Origin: Duganella sp. BJB476 | Lineage (GTDB): Bacteria; Pseudomonadota; Gammaproteobacteria; Burkholderiales; Burkholderiaceae_D | Assembly: GCF_003416895.1 (NCBI RefSeq) | Contig: NZ_QVIO01000009.1 | Location: 124,001 to 188,000 of the forward strand | Direction of reading: 5' to 3' | DNA length: 64,000 nt | Shown: positions 51,814-62,215 of the stretch, in pieces | Layout: the number at the start of each line of letters is the position of its first letter | How positions within the stretch are numbered: the stretch's first letter is position 1 | Program-made: the position numbers and the translations under genes | Notes under the pieces: generated by a model | The model's database searches: none | What the model was told of the DNA's origin: nothing | The model's input: only the letters and a program-made list of their open reading frames with translations

Positions 51814-53541
51814 ATGAATATTGGAAATCTGAAAATCGGCACTCGTCTGGGTGCGGGCTTCGCCATCGTCCTGCTGCTGTTATTGTTCATCGCGGGACTC
51901 GGGATCAGCCGTCTGGCTGCCCTCAAGGACAATATGGACGAAATCGTCAATATCAACGATGTCGAGGGACGTCTTGCGATAGCGATGCGAACGACGATTA
52001 GCGACCGCGCCACCGCAATCCGCAATCTGATATTGCTCACAGACGAGGCAGAGATGCAGCCCGAAATGGGCCGCGTCAAGATGCAAAATGCGCTGTATGC
52101 GGAAGCGGAGGATAAGTTGGGAAAAATGTTCGCGAATTCACCTACCACTTCGAACCAGGAAAAGGCGTTGTTTGCAAAAATCAAGGTTGAAGAGCGCGCC
52201 GCGATGCCTGTATTGATGCGAATCGCCGAACTAGGACTGGCCAACAAAAGTGAAGAGGCTACCAAGCTCCTGTTCGTCAACCTTCGCCCGATGCAGAGGG
52301 CCTGGTTTAATAGCGTTTCCGAACTGGCCGACTTGGAAGACAAGATGAATCAAGAGTCCATCTCTGATGCGGAAAAGGCATATTCCAGCGCACGCACCCT
52401 GATGATAACGCTCAGCATCTTCGCCACAGCACTTGGCGCATTTGTCGCATGGCTAATTGCTCGTGGCATTACCCGTCCGATCGAGCAAGCGGTGCGCGTG
52501 GCGCAGATTGTCGCTTCAGGTGATTTGACCCATCAGGTCAACGTTGAAACTAGCGACGAGACCGGTCTGTTGTTGCAAGCGCTCAAAGAGATGAACGCCA
52601 GTCTGGTCAATATCGTTGGCCAGGTGCGCACCGGCACTGACACGATCGCCACCGCGTCTAGTCAGATTGTAGCGGGCAACCTTGAGCTATCCTCCCGCAC
52701 CGAGCAGCAGGCCAGTTCGCTGGAGGAAACCGCATCCTCGATGGAAGAAATGACCTCGACCGTCAAGCAGAATGCCGATAATGCGCGCCAAGCCAACCAG
52801 TTGGCGATATCGGCATCCGAAGTCGCGATCAAGGGAGGAGCGGTTGTGTCGCAAGTGGTTGGTACCATGGAGTCGATCAACGCATCGTCCAAGAAAATCG
52901 TCGATATCATCGGGGTGATTGACGGCATCGCGTTTCAGACCAATATCCTGGCACTGAATGCGGCGGTGGAAGCGGCCCGCGCCGGGGAACAAGGGCGCGG
53001 GTTTGCCGTCGTCGCCAGCGAGGTCCGCAACCTGGCTCAACGTTCGGCCAGCGCCGCCAAGGAAATCAAGACCTTGATTGGAGATTCGGTAGACAAGGTC
53101 GATATCGGTACCAAGCTGGTCGACCAGGCCGGGTCGACCATGCAGGCCATCGTCGAAAGTATCAAAAGCGTGACAGACATCATGGAGGAAATCACATCGG
53201 CCAGTCAGGAGCAGACCTCCGGCATTGAGCAAATCAATCAGGCCATCACCCAGATGGATCAAGTCACCCAGAAAAATGCTGCGCTGGTGGAAGAGGCCGC
53301 CGCCGCCGCTGGATCGCTACAAGACCAAGCCGGCGGCTTGGCGCAAGTGGTCAGCGTATTTAAGCTCAACTCTATGCACGCAGTGGTCGTCGCACCGTGG
53401 CAGGCGACCGGCCCAGGGATTAACGCTGTTCCGAATCCGACCTCGTCTCGCAAGGCCAGCCTGCCGACGAAGAGCGTGAAGCCGTTGAAACAGGTAACGA
53501 ATTCGTCCGCCTCCACAGGTAGTGATTGGGAAGAATTCTAA
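51814..53541 (+). CDS. Methyl-accepting chemotaxis protein with CheR-docking tail
   Basis: 575 aa. Membrane helix 1 (FAIVLLLLLFIAGLGISRL), a four-helix-bundle ligand domain (~35-190; contains the EMQPEMGRVKMQ segment), helix 2 (MITLSIFATALGAFVAWLIA), HAMP, and the signalling coiled coil with IAFQTNILALNAAVEAARAGEQGRGFAVVASEVRNLAQRS. Ends DWEEF, the CheR/CheB tether. Its C-terminal half is very close to that of the receptor at 9719-11452, so the two are recent paralogues with different sensors. Confidence 0.95.
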   Translation: MNIGNLKIGTRLGAGFAIVLLLLLFIAGLGISRLAALKDNMDEIVNINDVEGRLAIAMRTTISDRATAIRNLILLTDEAEMQPEMGRVKMQNALYAEAEDKLGKMFANSPTTSNQEKALFAKIKVEERAAMPVLMRIAELGLANKSEEATKLLFVNLRPMQRAWFNSVSELADLEDKMNQESISDAEKAYSSARTLMITLSIFATALGAFVAWLIARGITRPIEQAVRVAQIVASGDLTHQVNVETSDETGLLLQALKEMNASLVNIVGQVRTGTDTIATASSQIVAGNLELSSRTEQQASSLEETASSMEEMTSTVKQNADNARQANQLAISASEVAIKGGAVVSQVVGTMESINASSKKIVDIIGVIDGIAFQTNILALNAAVEAARAGEQGRGFAVVASEVRNLAQRSASAAKEIKTLIGDSVDKVDIGTKLVDQAGSTMQAIVESIKSVTDIMEEITSASQEQTSGIEQINQAITQMDQVTQKNAALVEEAAAAAGSLQDQAGGLAQVVSVFKLNSMHAVVVAPWQATGPGINAVPNPTSSRKASLPTKSVKPLKQVTNSSASTGSDWEEF

Positions 53542-53807
53542 TGCCGGTTGTCGTGGTGTGAGACTTGAGTCCGGTGGAGAACAGGGGGATGGCGTAAATT
53601 TTTGAGAATGTGTCCCTCGGGCGTGGGCGCCTGCCAGATCGATACGCATCCAGCCGTTGACGACGACGACGTTATCACGTGCCGTTGACTTGTTCAGCGC
53701 CGCAACGACCGAGGGGAACCGGCACAGCGGATTTTATCACGGAGTCGGACAGCACCTGGATGACGCAAGCGTCCAGCATCAACTTACCTTGGTTAGAGGC
53801 GCTATCA

Positions 53808-55364
53808 CTAACACGTTTCTGCTAGCCTGAACTCATTGACGACTTGCGCCAGACCGCTGGCCTGATCTCGCAAGGATTGTGACGCAGCGGTGGCCTCCTC
53901 CACCAACGCGGCATTTTGCTGAATTGCTCCATCCATCTGAGTAACAGCTTGATTGATTTGCTCAAGGCTGGAGGCCTGCTCTTGACTGGTCGCTGCGATT
54001 TCATTCATCGCGACAGTCACGTTGTTAATGCTTGCAACAATGACTTGCATCGCTGTTCTTGCCTGCTCAACCAGCTGCGTGCCGGCATCAACCTGCTGTG
54101 CAGAGGCGCCGATCAATGACTTGATCTCCTTAGCTGCCCCGGCAGAGCGCTGCGCTAGGTTGCGAACCTCGCTGGCGACGACGGCGAAGCCCCTGCCTTG
54201 CTCTCCCGCACGGGCAGCTTCCACTGCTGCGTTTAAAGCCAGGATATTGGTTTGGAAGGCAATCCCGTCAATGACACCGATGATGTCCGCGATGGTCTTG
54301 GACGATTGGTTAATCGAGTTCATCGTATCGAACACCTTGAACATCACCACTCCCCCTTCGTCCGCCGCGTCGGAAGCGGACAGCGCCAGCTGGTTGGCTT
54401 GCCGCGCCCGATCGGCGTTCTCTCTCACGGTCGAGGTCAGTTCCACCATCGCGGCAGCAGTTTCTTCTAGTGCACAGGCCTGCCCTTCCGTTCGGATGGA
54501 GAGGTCGAGGTTGCCGCTGGCGATCTGGCCGGACGCGGTAACGATCGCGTCCGCGCCGCTGCGTACTTGCGAGACGATATTGCTTAAGCCGCCGTTCATA
54601 TTCTTCAGCGCAGCCATCAGCTGGCCCGACTCATCGCGGGAATGTACGGCGATGTCGGCGGTCAAATCGCCATCGGCAACACGGTGGGCCACGGTGACCG
54701 CTTCGCCGAGCGGACGAGTAATACTTTTCGCCAGCCACCAGACGAAGACGACGCTAAACATCAGCGCCAGCAACATCAGCACCACGATCAGTATCGTGGC
54801 GGAGCGCGCCGCCGAGTCGATTTCATCTGCCATCGCATCAATCGTAGTGCGCTGTAATTTCAAAAAATCTTGCATGAGATTTTTGTATCTTGCGGTAGCG
54901 GGTACGAGTACTTGCGTGAAAATACGCTGGCTCTCTTCCAGTTTTCCGGCACTCTTCAGTCTGGACAGCTCGGTTCGGGAAGACAGATAAACCTTGCGCT
55001 GTTCGGAAATCTGCTGAAATAGCCTGGATTCGGCCTCGCCCTTGGGCAGCGCCGCTAGTCTGTTTTGAAATTCGGATGAACTCTTGGAGGACGCCGCCAT
55101 CTCCTCAGTAAAATAGGCGGCCAACGATGGATCGCTGCTTTTCGCGATCGCTGTGGCTCTGGCCAAGGATGTGCTTAAGTTGCCATACCAGTCGGAAATC
55201 AGTCGCTCCTTAGCCAGCGGCAACTCCATCATATCGCGCGTTGCTTTGGCTACCGCGTGGAGATGCCAGATACCGATACTGGTAACGCACATGAATATTG
55301 CCAGGATCATAGCCAACCCAAGTCCCAGTCGTTTGCCGATGCCAAAATTATTGAATATATTCAT
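53808..55364 (-). CDS. Methyl-accepting chemotaxis protein
   Basis: 518 aa. N-terminal helix (GLGLAMILAIFMCVTSIGIWHL), short periplasmic four-helix domain (KERLISDWYGNLSTSLARATAIAKSSDP...), second helix (ILIVVLMLLALMFSVVFVWWLA), HAMP, signalling domain with the usual ILALNAAVEAARAG tip. No pentapeptide tail (ends RLAETC). Ligand unknown. Confidence 0.94.
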   Translation of the reverse strand: MNIFNNFGIGKRLGLGLAMILAIFMCVTSIGIWHLHAVAKATRDMMELPLAKERLISDWYGNLSTSLARATAIAKSSDPSLAAYFTEEMAASSKSSSEFQNRLAALPKGEAESRLFQQISEQRKVYLSSRTELSRLKSAGKLEESQRIFTQVLVPATARYKNLMQDFLKLQRTTIDAMADEIDSAARSATILIVVLMLLALMFSVVFVWWLAKSITRPLGEAVTVAHRVADGDLTADIAVHSRDESGQLMAALKNMNGGLSNIVSQVRSGADAIVTASGQIASGNLDLSIRTEGQACALEETAAAMVELTSTVRENADRARQANQLALSASDAADEGGVVMFKVFDTMNSINQSSKTIADIIGVIDGIAFQTNILALNAAVEAARAGEQGRGFAVVASEVRNLAQRSAGAAKEIKSLIGASAQQVDAGTQLVEQARTAMQVIVASINNVTVAMNEIAATSQEQASSLEQINQAVTQMDGAIQQNAALVEEATAASQSLRDQASGLAQVVNEFRLAETC

Positions 55365-55501
55365 TTTTATCTAAAATCCGTTCAATACGGCCGAGCATAT
55401 ATTGTCGGTAGCAATGAGGTTCACACGAAGGTAGGAACCAGCGGCCCGGGATCGCGTGTGATTTTTTACATTGCGAGGCGCGCTATGTGCCTAAATAAGA
55501 A

Positions 55502-55535
55502 AGCCCGATCTGACAGGTTCAGGTCGGGCTTTTTT
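55502..55535 (-). terminator. Rho-independent terminator
   Basis: Stem AGCCCGA.TCTGA / TCAGG.TCGGGCT with T-runs on both sides (TTTTTT at 55530-55535 on plus, TTTCTT on minus). It lies just after the minus-strand gene ending at 55555. A second perfect 7-bp hairpin (TCACCGA-AGC-TCGGTGA, 55538-55554) sits between. Confidence 0.8.
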
Positions 55536-55554
55536 CGTCACCGAAGCTCGGTGA

Positions 55555-56010
55555 TCAGTGCTTTTCAGGCATGGCGGACGAGTGGTGGCTGGTGATCAGC
55601 CACTCCTGGCCGAACCATTTGTAAGTGAAGCTGTAACGGGCCTTCACTTCCTTGCCATTTGCGAATTTAAACGTGTACAGGCCGGCGTCAACCGCGCTGT
55701 TGCATTTGACCTCGATATGGCTGCTGTCGATCGTTCCGACCGGTTTCCCTTCAAGGAAATGCTCGAAATAGTCTTTCTTTTCTTCCGGGGTCAGACGCGG
55801 CTTGTTCGACACAGTCGCCAGCAGGACAGACTTCTTGGCGTAATTGGCCACGACCTTGTCCGGGTCGCCGGTCTGCAGCGAGGCGTTCCAGCGATCGAAC
55901 AGAGCGGAGATTTCCTTTTCCGAAGCAGGGTGGCAGGTTTCGGTCGTCGCCGCGTAGGTATTCGTTACCAGAATAAAGCAAGCCAGCGGGAGCATACTCA
56001 AATAGCGCAT
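55555..56010 (-). CDS. Secreted SnoaL-like / CaMKII-association-domain-like protein (DUF4440 type)
   Basis: 151 aa with signal peptide (MRYLSMLPLACFILVTNTYAA). SnoaL fold pattern: EKEISALFDRWNASLQTGDPDKVVANYAKKSVLLATV, FLEGKPVGTIDSSHIEVK, VKARYSFTYKWFGQEWLITSHHSSAMP. Such periplasmic proteins (SgcJ/EcaC-like) have no firmly known reaction. AAGGA ribosome site precedes the ATG. Confidence 0.85.
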   Translation of the reverse strand: MRYLSMLPLACFILVTNTYAATTETCHPASEKEISALFDRWNASLQTGDPDKVVANYAKKSVLLATVSNKPRLTPEEKKDYFEHFLEGKPVGTIDSSHIEVKCNSAVDAGLYTFKFANGKEVKARYSFTYKWFGQEWLITSHHSSAMPEKH

Positions 56011-56526
56011 CTAATTCCTTCGTAATGGATTGGTCAAGCGGGTTGGGAGACGCGAAGTATTGTCGTTAATGCCTCGCTGCGCCATCAGGAAAGCTGGTAG
56101 GTGATCGTAAGGAAGTCCTGAAATTCTTGTAAGGGAAATGGCCGGCGCGTCTGCGCTGCTTTGAAAAAAGGCAGGCGTGGTGAAGCCGGCGTCTGATCAA
56201 ATTTTTTAGCGACAGCAAGACCTGCAATACGATCACCAGCAGCGGCTGGCGCGGGAGCGCCGTCCGGCAAGAGCGCACGTTCGAGCACCATTTATTGATG
56301 CGAAGTTCGATCGCCACAAACGAAGGCCGCGCCCTTCGGCATGAAATGGCTGATATATCCTGCGGTCTTCCGACACTCCCGGTGGATGAACCTGTCAAAG
56401 CTCATATTCTGGTGAGTTCGGCCAAACATAGCATTGAGTCGGAAGCGAAAGTGGCCAGGTTGGACAGGAAACCACTCTGCAAGACTTCATGCATATCGTA
56501 AAGTACCCTTACACGGAGCATCATTA
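56011..56526. other. 516-bp region upstream of the pectinase gene
   Basis: No confident gene on either strand. I looked for a TTCG-N16-TTCG pair before the pectinase gene and found none: TTCG occurs several times but with wrong spacing. Confidence 0.5.
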
Positions 56527-58113
56527 ATGAAACCAAACAAAATTTTAATCGCCCTGGCCGTCGCGGGATCAGCGAATACCTATGCCTCCGATGCCGCCGT
56601 CAATACGCAATGGGGCCAAATCGCCGAACCGGCCTACCCCGCGGCCATCTGCGGCCAGCCGCTGCCGGCGCGACTCATCCCGGTGAACGCATCGCTCGAC
56701 ACCCTGGATAACGATCCATCCCGCTCGCAGCCGGATACGGTTCGTATCCAAGCCGCGATAGACGCCTGCCCGATCGGGCAGGCGGTGAAGCTGGTTGTAG
56801 GATCCGCCGGAGAGTCCGGGTTTCTCAGCGGACCATTGAAGCTCAAGTCGGGCGTGACGCTGTGGGTTGACGCCGGAGTGACGCTGTTCGCTTCGCGCAA
56901 TCCCACGGACTACGATACCGGCTCCGGCACCTGTGGCACCGCCGGAAAAACCGGCGGACGGACCTGCAAGCCGTTCATTCTGGCCGATAAAACGGCCAAC
57001 AGCGGCGTCGTCGGCGGCGGCATTATCGACGGACGCGGCGGTAGTCTGGTCACCAGCGGAACCAATGCCAACGCGCGCAGCTGGTGGGACGTGGCTTACC
57101 AGTCGCGCTCCGCCGGCCTGACGCCGCAAACCTTCCGCATCCTGCAAATTCAGAACGGCACGGACTTCACCCTGCATGGCATTACACTGCAGAACTCGCC
57201 CAACTTCCACGTCTGGGGTTATGGCGTGACCGGGCTGACGGCTTGGGGCATCAAGGTGCTGACGCCCAGCCTGGTCTACACCAAGAGCGGTTATCAGTGC
57301 CCCGCGGGGACGACGCCCGATGTCGTCACGCCGGCCACCTGCTTCACGCCGGACACGGCGATCAACACCGACGGCTTCGACACCGGCTACTCCAGCAAAG
57401 TGTTGCTCGCGTATTCGTATATCAGCGTGGGCGACGATCATGTCGCGATCAAGTCGAGCTCAAGTCCGGGCGCCCATAATCACAGCTACGCGCATAACCA
57501 CTTCTATTACGGTCATGGGCTCTCGATCGGCAGTGAAACCAATGCGGGCGTGAGCGACATCGCGGTCACCGACTTGTCGATCGACGGCTTCGACAGCGGC
57601 ACCAGTGGTGGCCTGCGCATCAAATCGGACTCCTCCGTAGGCGGCAAGGTCTCCAATGTCAGCTACAGCGGCATCTGCACGCGCAATATCAGCCACCCGC
57701 TCACCTTCGATTCGTTCTATAGCGCCTCAAAGGGATCGTTGTTTCCGAGCTTCACAGGCATCGCGGTCCGCGATTTCCATCATCTGGGTAGCGTCAAGTA
57801 TAAAGGCGGTACGCTGACCTTCGCCGGCTACGCGCTGAATGGGCAAAACAATCTGCTGGCTATCACGTTGGACAATGTGGTTTTCGACGCCACCCAGCCG
57901 ACCTACACTACCGGCCACAACGGAATATCGCTTGATCCCTACGCCACGCAGTTTACGCTGGGCGCTGGGCCGGTCAGTTTCGCTTCGTCCATAGTGGCAG
58001 CTTCCGCCAGCAAAGTGACGATCACTGGCAGCGGCACCGGTCCAGGCACCGCCAGAGATTGCAGCACCGCGTTCGTACCATTGAAATCTGTTTTGCGTAC
58101 GTCGCCGATCTGA
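56527..58113 (+). CDS. Secreted polygalacturonase (GH28)
   Basis: 528 aa; ATG at 56527 with GGAG upstream gives signal peptide MKPNKILIALAVAGSANTYA. GH28 catalytic signatures are present: NTDGFD (Asn280-Thr-Asp282), GDDHVAIKS (Asp303-Asp304), GHGLSIGSE (His330) and RIKSD (364-368). Hydrolyses alpha-1,4-galacturonan in pectin, a plant cell-wall polymer. Together with a Hrp-type T3SS it suggests plant association. The active-site set is intact. No hrpII box upstream. Confidence 0.93.
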   Translation: MKPNKILIALAVAGSANTYASDAAVNTQWGQIAEPAYPAAICGQPLPARLIPVNASLDTLDNDPSRSQPDTVRIQAAIDACPIGQAVKLVVGSAGESGFLSGPLKLKSGVTLWVDAGVTLFASRNPTDYDTGSGTCGTAGKTGGRTCKPFILADKTANSGVVGGGIIDGRGGSLVTSGTNANARSWWDVAYQSRSAGLTPQTFRILQIQNGTDFTLHGITLQNSPNFHVWGYGVTGLTAWGIKVLTPSLVYTKSGYQCPAGTTPDVVTPATCFTPDTAINTDGFDTGYSSKVLLAYSYISVGDDHVAIKSSSSPGAHNHSYAHNHFYYGHGLSIGSETNAGVSDIAVTDLSIDGFDSGTSGGLRIKSDSSVGGKVSNVSYSGICTRNISHPLTFDSFYSASKGSLFPSFTGIAVRDFHHLGSVKYKGGTLTFAGYALNGQNNLLAITLDNVVFDATQPTYTTGHNGISLDPYATQFTLGAGPVSFASSIVAASASKVTITGSGTGPGTARDCSTAFVPLKSVLRTSPI

Positions 58114-58847
58114 CGGCGGCACTCCAAACAGTATCCTGCGAACCCGATAACGGCAGTCGCCGTTATCGGGTTCACGCACGAATATATCCAGGTATGCGCC
58201 CGTCGACACCTGGTTCCTGATCCCATCCCAGACGGCATCGTCATCTCGTTTGTATCCAAACGCCTATTGGCCTTGGTCGACACCTCACCCATTCCCGCGA
58301 TATGGGCGAGGGTCGCCCAAGCGCGCCTGCCATGATCTGCCGCAATGTAAGAATCTCCCTACCGCAATATGGGCATTTGGCGGATATGTAGAATTTTACC
58401 TATGTGATATCGTTAATTCCTGTAGGAAATTAATTAAATCATGAAAAATGCCACGTAGGTCGCACTATGGAAAATAATATTATTACGCCCGCACATACGC
58501 ATGCCAGCACGGACTACGTTCGCGAGTCTCCCCGCTTGCGCTTACTCTGCGCCCGAAGACCGGGCTCAAACCTCGAGTGACGTTTGCGTCAGCAGCTACC
58601 ACGCCAAGCCGCCGTTAGTTTGAAACGGTACACATACGCCCCGGTTCTGCGCACTATCCCTTTCCCACTCAAATCAGCCCAGCCATACGCAGTAACTCGT
58701 TCGCATGGATGCGCCGATGCAGTACATGCCGATCCTGATCGTTGTGATCATGTTCGTGTCTTTGAAAGACATCAGGCTAATCGAAAGAGCAGCGGCGCGG
58801 AGCCTGAGTGTCTGTTGATATTACCGAAATCAAAAAAGGAATGAAGT
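58114..58847. other. 734-bp intergenic region
   Basis: Holds the hairpin at 58140-58173 and a fairly AT-rich stretch around 58370-58490. No ORF in it has coding character. Confidence 0.5.
58140..58173 (+). terminator. Perfect 15-bp hairpin after the pectinase gene
   Basis: GAACCCGATAACGGC, loop AGTC, GCCGTTATCGGGTTC. Starts 26 bp after the stop codon. No T-run follows, but the stem is long and perfect. Confidence 0.65.
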
Positions 58848-60491
58848 ATGAGTATCGGAAATTTGAAAATCGGAACCCGGCTGGGCTGGGCTTTTGGTCT
58901 GATGCTGGCGCTATTGGCGACGAGTACGTTGTTTGCGATCTCAGGCCTGCAAAAATTAAATGAGGGCACTGATAAAATCGTTAACGACAAATATCCCAAG
59001 GCGGCGTACGCGTATGAGGTCTTGGATATTGTGAATCGCAATGCGCACGCCATGCGCAACATGCTGCAGTGGGACGATGCAACGGCAGTGGAGAAAGAGC
59101 ATCAAATTATCCTCAGTAATAAAAAGGAAAATAGCAGCACTATTTCCAAGCTTGAGATGCTGGTCAAGTCAGATGAGGGCAAGGCCCTGTTAAAAAATGT
59201 CCTTGAAGCCAGATCGCAATATGGGGTCTCGCAACAAGAATTCATGACGCTAGCGCTCGCCGGGAAAAAAGAGGAAGCCAAGGCCTTGCTGCTAGCCACC
59301 GTGAACAAGGATCAGCGTGCGTATTATGACGCCGTCAAGAGCTTGATTCGGCACCAGACTGAAGCGGTCACCATTAGCGGGCACCAAGCCGAGGTCACCT
59401 ATCAGAACACGCGCGTGACGCTGCTATGCCTTGCCGCTTTGGCCGTCGTACTGGGAAGCGCCGTGGCGATTTGGATTACGCGATCCATTGTTATTCCCCT
59501 GCGCAAAGCGGTAGACATCGCGCATACAGTTGCAGCCGGAGATTTGAGCAGTCACATCGAAGCCACTACGCAAGACGAGACCGGCCTGTTGCTGCTCGCG
59601 TTGAAAGACATGAACCTCAGCCTCGTCAAGATCGTTGCCGAGGTACGTACCGGCGCGGATACGATAGCTGCCGCCTCCGGTCAGATAGCCAGCGGCAACC
59701 TAGACCTGTCGTCGCGTACCGAGCAGCAAGCCAGTTCACTTGAAGAGGCCGCATCTTCAATGGAGGAACTGATCACTACCGTTAAGCAGAATTCCGACAA
59801 TGCACGTCAGGCAAGCAGTTTGGCCGCATCCGCGTCCAGAGTCGCCGTCAAAGGCGGCGCGGTGGTCACCCAGGTGGTCGACACCATGGGTTCCATCAAC
59901 GAATCGGCCAGAAAGATCGTCGACATCATTGGCGTCATCGAAGGCATTGCTTTCCAGACCAATATCCTCGCGCTCAATGCGGCAGTGGAGGCCGCCCGTG
60001 CCGGCGAGCAAGGTCGGGGCTTTGCCGTCGTCGCTTCCGAAGTGCGGAACTTGGCCCAGCGTTCGGCGGCAGCCGCCAAGGAAATTAAAACCCTGATCGA
60101 CGATTCGGTTGAGAAAGTGGATGCCGGCAGCAAGCTGGTGGGCCAGGCCGGAGCGACCATGGGTGAGATTGTCGATAGCGTAAAACGCGTCACCGATATC
60201 ATCAGCGAAATTACCACCGCCGGTCTGGAACAGACGGCAGGGATTGAACAAGTCAATCAAACGATCGTTCAGATCGATCAGAGCACCCAGCAAAACGCCT
60301 CATTGGTGGAAGAAGCCGCGGCGGCCTCTCAATCGCTGCAGGATCTGGCGGGAAACCTGACTCACGTGGTCAGCGTTTTCAAGATTGATGCCGCGTATGA
60401 CATCATCGTCGCGCCGCTGAGCACAAATCGCCACTCAACTCAGGCCGGAGGGCGCGCGCCGTTCATGCAGCCTCGGTTAACGCAGTTTTGA
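58848..60491 (+). CDS. Methyl-accepting chemotaxis protein
   Basis: 547 aa; AAAAAGGA precedes the ATG. Membrane helix (AFGLMLALLATSTLFAISGL), 4HB-type ligand domain (KIVNDKYPKAAYAYEVLDIVNRNAHAMRNML), second helix (LLCLAALAVVLGSAVAIWIT), HAMP, signalling domain with ILALNAAVEAARAG. No CheR pentapeptide. Confidence 0.95.
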   Translation: MSIGNLKIGTRLGWAFGLMLALLATSTLFAISGLQKLNEGTDKIVNDKYPKAAYAYEVLDIVNRNAHAMRNMLQWDDATAVEKEHQIILSNKKENSSTISKLEMLVKSDEGKALLKNVLEARSQYGVSQQEFMTLALAGKKEEAKALLLATVNKDQRAYYDAVKSLIRHQTEAVTISGHQAEVTYQNTRVTLLCLAALAVVLGSAVAIWITRSIVIPLRKAVDIAHTVAAGDLSSHIEATTQDETGLLLLALKDMNLSLVKIVAEVRTGADTIAAASGQIASGNLDLSSRTEQQASSLEEAASSMEELITTVKQNSDNARQASSLAASASRVAVKGGAVVTQVVDTMGSINESARKIVDIIGVIEGIAFQTNILALNAAVEAARAGEQGRGFAVVASEVRNLAQRSAAAAKEIKTLIDDSVEKVDAGSKLVGQAGATMGEIVDSVKRVTDIISEITTAGLEQTAGIEQVNQTIVQIDQSTQQNASLVEEAAAASQSLQDLAGNLTHVVSVFKIDAAYDIIVAPLSTNRHSTQAGGRAPFMQPRLTQF

Positions 60492-60550
60492 CACCCGCGC
60501 GCTGGACAGATACCGGCCGGCGGCGGGAGGGCGCCGGCTTCCCGCATCTC

Positions 60551-62215
60551 CTATTCCGAACGAGCGCCGCCGTGCCGCTTGACGGATGCAAGCTTGAGCG
60601 TCGGCCCTGCCCTGCCTGCCTGTACCGCTTCATTTCGCTTGGCGCCGGTGTTGATCTTGACAAGCTTGCCCGCGTCGGTGGCGATTGACGCCGTTGGCAG
60701 CTTGAACACGCTGACCACCTGGGCAAGATGGCTGGTCTGCTCCCGCATCGATTCGGCAGCGGCGGCGGTTTCCTCGACCAGGGCGGAGTTTTGCTGCGTG
60801 GCCTGGTCCATGTGCGCGATGGCTCGGTTGACCTGATCGATGCCATGGATCTGTTCCCGGCTGGCTGTCGTGATGTCGCTCATGATGTCGGTTACCCGCC
60901 TGACGCTCGTTACAATCTCATTCATCGTACTGCCGGCCTGCTCGACCAGATGGGAGCCGATCTTGACCTGCTGCGCGGAGTTGTCGATCAATATTTTGAT
61001 TTCCTTCGCCGCGGCGGCGGAGCGCTGCGCCAGGTTTCTTACTTCGGAAGCCACTACCGCGAAGCCGCGTCCTTGTTCGCCGGCCCGCGCCGCCTCGACG
61101 GCTGCATTCAGGGCGAGGATATTGGTCTGGAACGCGATCCCCTCGATCACGCTGATAATCTCGACGATCTTGCCGGCCGAGTCATTGATGGCCCCCATGG
61201 TGTCGACCACCTGCGCGACCACGGCGCCGCCCTTGGTCGCCACTTCGGAGGCCGACAGCGCCAATTGGTTGGCCATGTGTGCGTTGTCGGCATTCTGATT
61301 GACGGTCGAGGTCAGCTTTTCCATTGAGGAGGCCGTCGCTTCCAGCGAGCCGGCTTGCTCCTCGGTACGGACGGACAGCTCATGATTGCCGGAGGCGATC
61401 TGGCTGGAAGCGGTAGCGATCGTCTCGCTGCCGCTGCGTACTCCTCCAACAATGCGCGCCAGGCTCTCGTTCATGTCTTTTAGCGCACGCGCCAACTGCC
61501 CGGCCTCATCGTCGGAGGTGACCGCGATCTGGCTGCTCAAGTCGCCCGCCGCGACGGTCTGCGCCACGCGCACCGCATGTTTCAATTGCAGCAGCAGAGC
61601 GCGCGCCACCGTGATGCCGAAGCCCAGTGTCAGCACCAGGCTGATGCCGCCGAGCGCCGCGCCGCTGACAATGGCGCTGTCGGCGTCGTTGGTCGCGCTG
61701 CCGATGGTGGAAGTAAAGCGCTGGTTGGCGGCTTCCCGAAATCCCAACAAGTCCTTGCGGTAAGTGGCGAGCTGTGTCGACATGGCGCTGACTGCGTGCT
61801 CGTCGGGTGCGCGCTGTTCCGTCAGCGCCTTGGCGAGCGCGTACGCGCTCGCATAGTAGGCATCGAACTCGTTCGCCAGCCGCTGCAAGGTTGCCGCTTG
61901 CTCGCCGTCGATGGCGCGCAGCCTGGCGTAGTTGGCCCTGACTGTGACGGCGATTGCGGCAGCCGCCTGTAGTTCCTCTTTCTCTCCAGATATCGCAGCC
62001 CCATTCAGGCCATTGATGATTTTGTCCAGCGAACCGACGTTTTCCGTGGTTGCGTCGAGTACTGGAAATTGCACATCGCGCACACTGGCGAGTCGCTGGT
62101 TGTTTTGTCTGAGCACGACGGTGCTGGTACCCAGATATGCCGCCATACACAGCATTGCGATGATGGGGGGAAGCAGCACTTTCCAAAGCAAGGGTACGCG
62201 ACGCAACATTTTCAT
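60551..62215 (-). CDS. Methyl-accepting chemotaxis protein
   Basis: 554 aa; ATG at 62215 with GAGG upstream. Membrane helix near the start (LLWKVLLPPIIAMLCMAAYLGTS), helical periplasmic domain (QRLASVRDVQFPVLDATTENVGSLDKIINGLNGAAISGEKEELQ), second helix (IVSGAALGGISLVLTLGFGITVA), HAMP, signalling domain. No pentapeptide tail. Converges with the 58848 receptor across 59 bp. Confidence 0.95.
   Translation of the reverse strand: MKMLRRVPLLWKVLLPPIIAMLCMAAYLGTSTVVLRQNNQRLASVRDVQFPVLDATTENVGSLDKIINGLNGAAISGEKEELQAAAAIAVTVRANYARLRAIDGEQAATLQRLANEFDAYYASAYALAKALTEQRAPDEHAVSAMSTQLATYRKDLLGFREAANQRFTSTIGSATNDADSAIVSGAALGGISLVLTLGFGITVARALLLQLKHAVRVAQTVAAGDLSSQIAVTSDDEAGQLARALKDMNESLARIVGGVRSGSETIATASSQIASGNHELSVRTEEQAGSLEATASSMEKLTSTVNQNADNAHMANQLALSASEVATKGGAVVAQVVDTMGAINDSAGKIVEIISVIEGIAFQTNILALNAAVEAARAGEQGRGFAVVASEVRNLAQRSAAAAKEIKILIDNSAQQVKIGSHLVEQAGSTMNEIVTSVRRVTDIMSDITTASREQIHGIDQVNRAIAHMDQATQQNSALVEETAAAAESMREQTSHLAQVVSVFKLPTASIATDAGKLVKINTGAKRNEAVQAGRAGPTLKLASVKRHGGARSE

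Noticed and set aside
56281..56340. Possible hrpII box before the pectinase gene
   Set aside because: Several TTCG tetramers occur, but none is 16 nt from another.
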